Shown here piece after piece: positions 52,833-60,764 of a DNA stretch of 64,000 nucleotides; position 1 is the first letter of the stretch, and each line of letters opens with the position of its first letter. Made by a program: the position numbers and the translations under genes. The notes below the pieces were generated by a model. The model searched no databases. It was not told the origin of the DNA and worked only from the letters and a program-made list of their open reading frames with translations. This DNA is from Pseudomonas sp. (lineage in GTDB: Bacteria; Pseudomonadota; Gammaproteobacteria; Pseudomonadales; Pseudomonadaceae): the NCBI RefSeq assembly GCF_030684895.1, contig NZ_JAUXXP010000084.1, positions 1-64,000 on the forward strand, in the 5' to 3' direction.

Positions 52833-53549
52833 ATGACTACGCCCGTTTCGCCCTATGCCCGCATTCTGTTTGTCGGCCCCGACCTGGCCGAGGGCTCGTT
52901 TGCTGAGCTGCTGCGCCGGCGCCTGGCTGAGCTGCGCGGTGAAGCGGCGCTGGCCGATATCGTCGACACCAGCGCAGGCTATGCGCCGCTCTGGCAGCGC
53001 GTGGCCGAGGGTGAGCGGCCGTTGCTGGTGATCGATCTGGAGCCGCAGAGCAGCAGCCCGCACCTCGATTGGCTGCGCAGCGAGCTGTGCCAGCAGGCCA
53101 ACCCCGAGCAGCTGTTTGTCGCCAGTGCGATTGGCCAGGCCGAAGGCTGGCCAGTGGAAGCCGCCTGCGCGCTGATCGAGCGTCCCGAGCTGCACCTGCC
53201 CTGCGTTGGGGTGGCCGCCGTGCCGGGGCATCACGCCTGGTCGCAGATTCCGCCGCACGCGCAGCGTTTGTTGCTGTGTAACGGCCCGCGCTGCACCCGG
53301 CGCGGTGCGCTGAACCTGTGGAAAACCCTGCGTCAGCGCCTCAAGGCCGCCGGCAAACTGGAGTGTGAAGGCGGGGTGCATATCACCCGTAGCCAGTGCC
53401 AGTTCCCCTGCGATCTGGGCCCGACGGCCAGCCTCTACCCGGCCGGTGAGTGGTTCCGCGTGCGCGATGAAGCCGAGCTGATCCGCCTGGTCGATGAGCG
53501 CCTGGTGGCCGGCCGCGCAGTGCCCGAGCTGCGCATTGATCAGGGCTAA
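52833..53549 (+). CDS. (2Fe-2S) ferredoxin-like protein linked to cobalamin genes
   Basis: 238 residues. The C-terminal half (about 148-215) is a thioredoxin-like 2Fe-2S ferredoxin: CNGPRCTRRGALNLWKTL supplies the first cysteine pair and RSQCQFPCDLGPTASLYP the second. The N-terminal half (FVGPDLAEGSFAELLRRRL, LLVIDLEPQSSSPHLDWL) resembles a CbiX/sirohydrochlorin-type chelatase fold but lacks clear metal ligands. It may feed electrons to a corrin step (inference from position after cobK). TTGGAGG precedes the ATG at 52833. Confidence 0.78.
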   Translation: MTTPVSPYARILFVGPDLAEGSFAELLRRRLAELRGEAALADIVDTSAGYAPLWQRVAEGERPLLVIDLEPQSSSPHLDWLRSELCQQANPEQLFVASAIGQAEGWPVEAACALIERPELHLPCVGVAAVPGHHAWSQIPPHAQRLLLCNGPRCTRRGALNLWKTLRQRLKAAGKLECEGGVHITRSQCQFPCDLGPTASLYPAGEWFRVRDEAELIRLVDERLVAGRAVPELRIDQG

Positions 53550-53670
53550 GTAAGCGTCGGCAAATATTTTCATGGTGCCTGTAACGCGCGCTCATCTCGC
53601 GGCTCTAGTTGAATGCCGGCACACAAACCCCTTTTCGTCCGGCTCACCCAGATCACCCGAGGATACGCAC

Positions 53671-53928
53671 ATGACCATGAAATCCACCGCTGCTACTGGT
53701 GCCGCCATCGCCTTCGCTGCTGCTGCCATGTTCGCCGGCATGTCCGGCACTGTCGTCGCGGCTGAAGAAGCCAAGGTGCACTGCTACGGCGTTACGTCCT
53801 GCAAAGGCCAGAATGACTGCAAAACCGCCGAAAACAGCTGCAAAGGCCAAGCCGTCTGCAAGGGCCACGGCTTCAAGGCCATGACCCAGGCTGAGTGTGA
53901 TGCTGCTGGTGGCACTGTCGGCGAGTAA
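53671..53928 (+). CDS. Bufferin-like (DUF2282-type) periplasmic Cys-rich metallophore precursor
   Basis: 85 residues. Sec-type signal peptide (1 to about 30, ending GTVVA-AEEA), then a mature part with six cysteines (C38, C44, C50, C57, C63, C76) in repeated CxxxxxC and CKGQ units (SCKGQ at 43-47, SCKGQ at 56-60, VCKGHGF at 62-68). The next two genes encode the MNIO enzyme and partner known to modify such peptides. Bufferins are exported, with cysteines converted to heterocycles that bind copper. Start: ATG at 53671 after GAGG; ATG at 53677 also possible. No ORF-specific promoter is certain. Confidence 0.82.
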   Translation: MTMKSTAATGAAIAFAAAAMFAGMSGTVVAAEEAKVHCYGVTSCKGQNDCKTAENSCKGQAVCKGHGFKAMTQAECDAAGGTVGE

Positions 53929-53984
53929 GTGAGCCGGGGCGGCCGCCGCGCGGTTGCCCCGCATCACCTAGCAAGGAGCCAGCA

Positions 53985-54830
53985 ATGAATGCTCAACGCG
54001 GCAATCTGGGCTTTGGCCTGGGCCTGCGCAGCACCTATTACCAAGCCATTCTTGAACAGCGGCCGGCGGTCGACTGGTTCGAGATTGTCTCGGAAAATTA
54101 TCTGGTAGCGGGCGGCAAGGCCCTCTACTTTCTCGATGCCATCGGCGAGCAATACCCGCTGGTGATGCATGGCGTGTCGCTGTCGATTGGCGGCCCGCAT
54201 AAGTTGGATCTGGATTATCTAAACAGCCTCAAGCAACTGGCCGCACGCGTGCAGCCGGCATGGATCTCCGATCACCTGTGCTGGAGCCGGGGCAATGCCC
54301 ACCAGCTGCACGACCTGCTGCCGCTGCCTTATACCGAGGAGAGCCTGCAGCATGTGGCCGCGCGGGTGCGCCAGGTGCAGGACGTGATCGAGCGGCCGCT
54401 GGTGCTGGAAAACGTCTCCAGTTACCTGCGCTGCGCCGATGATCAGTTCAGCGAATGGCAGTTCCTCGCCGCACTCAGCGAGTTGAGCGGCTGCGAGCTG
54501 TTGCTGGACGTCAACAATGTCTACGTCAGCGCGCGCAACCATGGCTTTGATGCCTGGACCTTTATCAGTAGCCTGCCCAAGCAGCGTATCCGTCAGCTGC
54601 ACCTGGCCGGCCACAGCGATTACGGCAGCTACCTGATCGACACCCATGATCAGCCGGTCAGTGATCCGGTCTGGCAGCTTTATCAGCGCACCCTGCAGCA
54701 CCTTGGCCCGGTGTCCACGCTGCTGGAGCGCGACGATCATTTTCCCGATCTGGACGTGCTGCTCGACGAGCTGAATACCGCACGCCGGCTTGCCGCCCAA
54801 GCGCTGCAAGGCACAGCGCAATGCGCCTGA
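53985..54830 (+). CDS. DUF692 multinuclear non-heme iron oxidative enzyme (BufB/MbnB-type)
   Basis: 281 residues, TIM-barrel. Conserved metal-site segments: FEIVSENY (E33, E37), MHGVSLSIGG (H62), SDHLCW (D96, H97), LENVSSY (E142, N143), LLLDVNNVYVS (D175, N177), HLAGH (H206, H210), and ERDDHFP (E249, H252). The family oxidises peptide cysteines to oxazolone/thiooxazole-type groups using mixed-valent iron. The substrate is most likely the upstream Cys-rich peptide. GGAG site 8 bp before the ATG; overlaps the next gene by 10 bp. Confidence 0.88.
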   Translation: MNAQRGNLGFGLGLRSTYYQAILEQRPAVDWFEIVSENYLVAGGKALYFLDAIGEQYPLVMHGVSLSIGGPHKLDLDYLNSLKQLAARVQPAWISDHLCWSRGNAHQLHDLLPLPYTEESLQHVAARVRQVQDVIERPLVLENVSSYLRCADDQFSEWQFLAALSELSGCELLLDVNNVYVSARNHGFDAWTFISSLPKQRIRQLHLAGHSDYGSYLIDTHDQPVSDPVWQLYQRTLQHLGPVSTLLERDDHFPDLDVLLDELNTARRLAAQALQGTAQCA

Positions 54831-55609
54831 GTGACTGGCAGGCGCAGGTGCAGGCCTACCTGATCAACCCCGATGCCCAGCCCAACCCGGCGTTGCAGGC
54901 CAGTCTGCTGGGCAGCGCGGCGCTGAGTGCGGAGCAGGGCCTGGCGATTTACCACAACGCCTACCGCGCGCGCCTGCTGGAGGCCTTGCGTGGTGACTAT
55001 CCGGCGGTGCATGGCTGGCTCGGTGACGAGGAATTCGATGCCCTGGCCCTGGCCTATCTCGACGCGCACCCCTCGCAGCATTTCAGCCTGCGCTGGTTAG
55101 GCGCAAAGCTGGCTGACTTTATCGACGGCTACCTGATTCCCGCACAGGCCGCGCCGCTCAGCGAACTGGCGCGGCTGGAATGGGCGTTTACTTTGGCTTT
55201 TGATGCCGTCGACGCTGCGCCCTTGAGCCTGGCGCAGATGGCCGAACTGCCGGCCGAAGACTGGCCGACCCTGCAGGTGCGTTTGCTGCCGAGCGTGCAG
55301 TGGCTGGCGTGCCGGCATAACAGCCTGGCAATCTGGCGCGCGTGCAAGGCGCAGGGTGATTTCCCCGGCAGCCAGCCACTGGTTGCGACAGAGACCTGTG
55401 TGGTCTGGCGTGATCAGCTGATTACCCGTTACCGCAGCCTGGCGGCCGATGAAGCGGCGGCGTTGCAGGGCATGGCCGTGCAGGGTTGGAGCTTCGCTGA
55501 GCTGTGCGGCGAGCTGGCGCACCTGGGTGAACAGGCGCCGGCGCAGGCGGTGAGCTGGTTGCGTCAGTGGCTGGCGGACGGGCTGTTGCAGCGCCTCTAT
55601 CCGGCCTGA
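54821..55609 (+). CDS. DUF2063 (BufC/MbnC-like) RiPP partner protein
   Basis: 262 residues. The N-terminal DUF2063 domain (residues 1-95) shows LLGSAALSAEQGLAIYHNAY, LLEALRGDYPAVHGWLGDEEF and the HPSQHFSLRWLGAKLADF block. Such proteins bind the precursor leader and form a complex with the DUF692 enzyme. The last two thirds are alpha-helical and less conserved. The 10-bp overlap with the DUF692 gene implies coupled translation. Third gene of the cluster; no DoxX-like fourth gene follows. Confidence 0.85.
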   Translation: MRLSDWQAQVQAYLINPDAQPNPALQASLLGSAALSAEQGLAIYHNAYRARLLEALRGDYPAVHGWLGDEEFDALALAYLDAHPSQHFSLRWLGAKLADFIDGYLIPAQAAPLSELARLEWAFTLAFDAVDAAPLSLAQMAELPAEDWPTLQVRLLPSVQWLACRHNSLAIWRACKAQGDFPGSQPLVATETCVVWRDQLITRYRSLAADEAAALQGMAVQGWSFAELCGELAHLGEQAPAQAVSWLRQWLADGLLQRLYPA

Positions 55610-55663
55610 TCGCGGCAGGCGTTTTGCCTTACCATGCCGGCTCCGCCTTGTTGCGAGCCACGC

Positions 55664-57418
55664 ATGTCTGCCTTTCTGCTGCGTTACCGCGTTGCCCTGA
55701 TCGTCCTGCTGATTCTGCTCGGCCTGTTGGCGAGTATCTGGCTGGCCGGGCGCTATGCCGAGCAGCGCGCCTGGCAGGAGCGCAGCCTGGAGGCGCGCGG
55801 GCAGTTGCAGCTGTATGCGCAGTCGATCCACACCTTGGTCGAACGCTTCCGCTCGGTGCCCGAGGTGCTGGCGCTGGACAGCGATATCAAGTCGCTGCTG
55901 CGTGCGCCGACGGACAGCTTGCTGCGCAGCAAACTCAATGAACGTCTGGAGCAGCTCAACACTGCCGCCGGCTCCAATGTGCTGTATTTGCTCAACGATA
56001 AAGGCGAAACCCTGGTGGCCAGTAATTGGCGTGACTGGAGCAGTTTTGTCGGCAACAACTACGCCTTTCGCCCGTATTTTCAGGATGCCGTGCGCCAGTC
56101 CTCCGGGCGCTATTTTGCGGTGGGCGTGACCACCGGCATCCCCGGTTATTTCCTCTCCCATGCGGTGCGCGACGACGACGGCACGGTGCTCGGCGTGCTG
56201 GTGGTCAAGCTGGAGCTGGAAGAGTTGCAGCGCGAATGGGCCAGCCAGCCCGGCGTGCTGCTGGTGGCCGACAGTTACTCGGTGGTGATCCTCAGCAACC
56301 GCCCGGCCTGGCGTTTTCTCGCCCTCGACAGTTTGAGCGAGCAGGCCCGCGCCGAACTGGTGGAGGTGCGCAAATACGCCGAACAGGCGCTGCAGCCGTT
56401 GCCCAGCACGCTGCGTCGGCAGATCGACAGCGCCAGCCAGTGGCGCCGGGTCGAGGGGCCGGACGGCCCGCGTGATTACCTCTGGCAGCGCCAGGATCTC
56501 GGCGATGAAGGCTGGACCCTGCACCTGCTGCACGAGCCGAAAACCCTGGTCGACAGCGTGCGCAGCTACCGCCTGGCCGCCGCTGGGGTGTGGATGACCC
56601 TGGCCTTTCTGCTGCTCTACCTGGCCCAGCGGCGCAAGACGCAGCGCCTGCAAGCGGGCATTCGTGAGCGTCTGGAACGTGAGGTGGCGCTGCGTACCGC
56701 CGAGTTGCGCGAGGCTCAGGAAGGTTTGGTGCACGCGGCGAAGATGGCGGCGCTGGGGCAGATGTCGGCGGCCATGGCCCATGAAATCAATCAGCCGCTC
56801 ACCGCCATGCAGATGCAGTTGGGCAGCTTGCGCCTGTTGCTCGATAGTGGCCGCCAGGACGATGTGCGTGAGGGGCTGCAACGTATCGATGGCCTGCTGC
56901 AACGCATCGCCGGGCTCACCGGCCACCTGAAAACCTTTGCCCGCAAAAGCCCGGCAGGCCTGAGTGAGCGCCTGCGCCTTAGCGATGTGCTGGAGCAGGC
57001 GCTGCAACTGCTGGCGCCGCGCCTGCGCAGCGAACAGGTGCAGCTGCACAGCGAGATCGACACCGAGGCACGGGTGCTGGGCGATGCCATTCGTCTGGAG
57101 CAGGTGCTGCTCAACCTGCTGAACAATGCCCTGGATGCCATGGCTTCCAGCACCGTGCGGCAGTTGCAGATTCGTATCGAGCGCCAGGCCGAGCAGTGCC
57201 TGCTGAGCATCGCCGACAGTGGCGGCGGAATCGCCAGCGAGGCGCTGGGGCATGTGTTCGAGCCGTTCTTTACCACCAAGCCGGTGGGCGCCGGATTGGG
57301 CCTCGGTTTGGCGGTGTCCTACGGCATCGTTCGCGAACTGGGCGGCAGCCTGGAGGCGGTCAATAGTGAGCAGGGCGCGGTGTTTACCCTGCGGCTGCCG
57401 GACGCAGCAAATGCGTAG
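55664..57418 (+). CDS. DctB-like sensor histidine kinase
   Basis: 584 residues. TM1 at about 9-28, a periplasmic double-PAS/dCache sensor with the RPYFQDA segment (136-142, as in DctB), TM2 at about 305-322, a coiled coil, H-box AMAHEINQPLTAM (H373), N-box LLNLLNNALDAM, ADSGGGI and FFTTKPVGAGLGLGLAVS. Inner-membrane kinase probably sensing a carboxylate. The response regulator follows 197 bp later and a TRAP transporter after that. Start ATG at 55664; an in-frame ATG at 55634 lacks a better ribosome site. Confidence 0.88.
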   Translation: MSAFLLRYRVALIVLLILLGLLASIWLAGRYAEQRAWQERSLEARGQLQLYAQSIHTLVERFRSVPEVLALDSDIKSLLRAPTDSLLRSKLNERLEQLNTAAGSNVLYLLNDKGETLVASNWRDWSSFVGNNYAFRPYFQDAVRQSSGRYFAVGVTTGIPGYFLSHAVRDDDGTVLGVLVVKLELEELQREWASQPGVLLVADSYSVVILSNRPAWRFLALDSLSEQARAELVEVRKYAEQALQPLPSTLRRQIDSASQWRRVEGPDGPRDYLWQRQDLGDEGWTLHLLHEPKTLVDSVRSYRLAAAGVWMTLAFLLLYLAQRRKTQRLQAGIRERLEREVALRTAELREAQEGLVHAAKMAALGQMSAAMAHEINQPLTAMQMQLGSLRLLLDSGRQDDVREGLQRIDGLLQRIAGLTGHLKTFARKSPAGLSERLRLSDVLEQALQLLAPRLRSEQVQLHSEIDTEARVLGDAIRLEQVLLNLLNNALDAMASSTVRQLQIRIERQAEQCLLSIADSGGGIASEALGHVFEPFFTTKPVGAGLGLGLAVSYGIVRELGGSLEAVNSEQGAVFTLRLPDAANA

Positions 57419-57448
57419 GCTAGATGTCTTGTCGAGAGGCTTTGCTGT

Positions 57449-57515
57449 TGTAGGAGCGGGCTTGCCCGCGAATCGAGGTTAATTGAGAAACATCGCGGCC
57501 AAGGCCGCTCCTACG
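57449..57515. repeat. Palindromic repeat family R4 (GTAGGAGCGGGCTTGCCCGCGA / TCGCGGCC..GCTCCTACG)
   Basis: GTAGGAGCGGGCTTGCCCGC and GCGGCCAAGGCCGCTCCTAC flank a 25-nt centre; typical Pseudomonas REP pair. It lies between the kinase and regulator genes. 57516-57615 after it holds only the regulator's ribosome site (AGGAGGTG). Confidence 0.85.
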
Positions 57516-57615
57516 GTTTTGCAGCGTCCTCTGGTGCTGTTGGCAGCACTAAAGAGGCGCGTAGCCTGGAAAAATACCAAGGCATTACACTGCCGCCGAT
57601 TGATCAGGAGGTGAT

Positions 57616-58968
<1,353 letters not shown>

Positions 58969-58983
58969 AGTCGTAGCCCGGAT

Positions 58984-59067
58984 GTAGGGTGGATGACGCT
59001 TCACCCATCCACCACCTTCCATGGTGGATGAAAACAGCGTCAGCTACGCGCCCCGACCCACCCTACG
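58984..59067. repeat. Palindromic repeat family R2 copy next to an R3 fragment
   Basis: GTAGGGTGGATGACGCTTCA ... CCCACCCTACG with an inner CATCCACCACC/GGTGGATG pair. Eleven bases of R3 (GTAGCCCGGAT, 58973-58983) directly precede it, as though R2 had joined or interrupted an R3 copy. Confidence 0.75.
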
Positions 59068-59078
59068 GCTCAACGCTC

Positions 59079-59147
59079 GTAGCCCGAATAAGCCTTGGCG
59101 CAATCCGGGGTCGCGGCCCCGGATTGCGCTGCGCTTATCCGGGCTAC
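59079..59147. repeat. Palindromic repeat family R3 copy
   Basis: GTAGCCCGAATAAGCCTTGG ... GCTTATCCGGGCTACG. Inverted orientation of the loop relative to the copies at 30950 and 52616. Sits just upstream of the predicted enhancer sites. Confidence 0.78.
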
Positions 59148-59160
59148 GGTGCCGGCCTCG

Positions 59161-59204
59161 GCGGAATTTCGCTTATCCCGGTTTTTGCACTGGCGGATTT
59201 CCGC
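59161..59204. promoter_or_regulatory. Tandem palindromes, predicted activator (UAS) sites for the response regulator
   Basis: GCGGAATTTCGC (59161-59172) and GCGGATTTCCGC (59193-59204); in both, GGCGGA..TTYCGCTT forms are followed by CTT. Centres are 32 bp apart, about three helical turns, at roughly -130 and -98 from the predicted sigma-54 start. That spacing and distance are typical of enhancer sites for NtrC/DctD-type activators. Binding is inference. Confidence 0.5.
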
Positions 59205-59270
59205 TTGTTACGACGGATGGGACGGCCGTGTAGCTCAACGCAAAGCCTCTAGCGCGGGCTTTTCTTTCAC

Positions 59271-59286
59271 TGGCACGGCATCTGCT
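59271..59286 (+). promoter_or_regulatory. Sigma-54 (-24/-12) promoter of the TAXI-TRAP operon
   Basis: TGGCACGGCATCTGCT matches TGGCACG-N4-TTGCW with one mismatch (C for the first T of TTGC), with GG and GC at correct spacing. Start expected near 59297, leaving an untranslated leader of about 257 nt before the binding-protein ATG; that leader holds no recognised gene. Confidence 0.75.
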
Positions 59287-59553
59287 ATAGCCCTTGTCAG
59301 CCAGGCACTCGATTGCCTCGGCACCTATAAAAAAGACAAGAGGTGAATCCCATGCACTGCCCAGCAGCATCTGCGCGCTTGTCGCGTCCGGCATCAACCG
59401 CCCATCTCTTGTGCGCTCGGCTCAGGCCGCGCGTGAGCCTGCGCTCCTTTTCGCCCTTGCGTTAGTCCCGGCGCTGCACCGCCGCCAGGGTGGCGCGCAG
59501 CGTCTTCAGTGAAAACCTCTGCATAAAGCCATAACAACGACGGAGATTCTTCC

Positions 59554-60507
59554 ATGCGAATGACCAAACGTTTCAGCCTGTTTGCTGCTGCCGCAGCCTT
59601 TACCGCGAGCACCGCGGTACTCGCCGCCCCGACCTTTATCAACGTGCTGACCGGGGGCACCAGCGGGGTGTACTACCCGATTGGCGTGGGCCTGTCGCAG
59701 CTGTACAGCAACGGCATCGAAGGCGCGAAGACCTCGGTGCAGGCCACCAAGGCTTCGGTGGAAAACCTCAACCTGCTGCAAGCCGGTCGCGGCGAGCTGG
59801 CTTTCGCCCTCGGTGACTCGGTCGCCGATGCCTGGAATGGCGTGGAGGAGGCTGGCTTCAAGACCCCGCTGAAAAAGCTGCGGGCCATCGCCGGCACCTA
59901 CCCGAACTACATCCAGATCGTTGCCAGCAAGGAATCTGGCATCACCACCCTGGCGGATCTGAAGGGCAAGCGCATCTCCGTTGGCGCGCCGAAATCCGGC
60001 ACCGAGCTGAACGCCCGTGCGATCTTCAAGGCCGCCGGCCTGAGCTATGAAGACATGGGCAAGGTCGAGTTTCTGCCGTACGCCGAGTCGGTCGAGCTGA
60101 TCAAGAACCGTCAGCTGGATGCCACCCTGCAGTCCTCGGGCCTGGGCATGGCGGCGATTCGCGACCTGGCCGCGACCCTGCCGATCACCTTTGTGGCCAT
60201 CCCGGCCGAGATCACCGCGAAGATCGACAACGCCGCTTACCAGGCTGCTTCGATTCCAGCCGGCACCTATGACGGTCAGGACAGTGATGTAGCGACCGTG
60301 GCCATCAACAACATTCTGGTCAGCCATGACGGCGTGTCCGATGAAGTGGCCTACCAGATGACCAAACTGATGTTCGACAACCTCGAGCGCCTGGGCAACG
60401 CCCACTCGGCGGCCAAGGACATCAAACTGCAAGGCGCCGCCAAGGATCTACCGATCCCGCTGCATCCGGGTGCCGAGCGCTTCTACAAAGAAGCCGGCGC
60501 ACTGTAA
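59554..60507 (+). CDS. TAXI-family TRAP transporter solute-binding protein
   Basis: 317 residues. Signal peptide 1 to about 25 (FSLFAAAAAFTASTAVLA-AP), then the TAXI signature LTGGTSGVYYPIGVGLSQLY and the VQATKASVENLNLLQAGRGELAFALGDS block. Periplasmic receptor that passes a ligand to the fused permease encoded 257 bp downstream. Ligand unknown; TAXI members with DctB/DctD-like regulation often handle dicarboxylates or glutamate-type acids. GGAG site 8 bp before the ATG. Confidence 0.93.
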   Translation: MRMTKRFSLFAAAAAFTASTAVLAAPTFINVLTGGTSGVYYPIGVGLSQLYSNGIEGAKTSVQATKASVENLNLLQAGRGELAFALGDSVADAWNGVEEAGFKTPLKKLRAIAGTYPNYIQIVASKESGITTLADLKGKRISVGAPKSGTELNARAIFKAAGLSYEDMGKVEFLPYAESVELIKNRQLDATLQSSGLGMAAIRDLAATLPITFVAIPAEITAKIDNAAYQAASIPAGTYDGQDSDVATVAINNILVSHDGVSDEVAYQMTKLMFDNLERLGNAHSAAKDIKLQGAAKDLPIPLHPGAERFYKEAGAL

Positions 60508-60590
60508 GGCTGCTGAAGGGTTGGCTGGGTAGCATGGGTTGGGCATCGCGATACCTGCGCAGCCCGACCCATGCTGCACGGTTTGAGTTC

Positions 60591-60656
60591 GTAGGATGGG
60601 TCGGGCCGCGTAGGTGATAACCCATCAAGCGATGATGGGTTATCACCCATCCTACG
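60591..60656. repeat. Palindromic repeat family R1 copy
   Basis: GTAGGATGGGTCGGGCCGCG ... GGTTATCACCCATCCTACG with a perfect inner GATAACCCATC/GATGGGTTATC pair. A degenerate arm (GGTTGGGCATCGCGATACC, 60533 onward) precedes it. It lies between the binding-protein and permease genes and may tune their relative expression. Confidence 0.8.
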
Positions 60657-60764
60657 GGCCAGCATCAACCGACATAGAGCTACGAATAAAACCGGCGTGC
60701 AGGGCACGGCAGGTTTTGTTGGCGACTCTTGTGCTATCGACGTTGTAACGAGGGTGTGACCTTC

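Noticed and set aside
59211..59260. tRNA-like stretch (GTAGCTCAACGC)
   Set aside because: Resembles a D-arm by chance; no acceptor stem, anticodon arm or T-loop can be folded around it.
59294..59512. 72-codon frame in the leader of the TAXI binding-protein gene
   Set aside because: Starts almost at the predicted transcript start with no ribosome site and shows no recognisable protein pattern.
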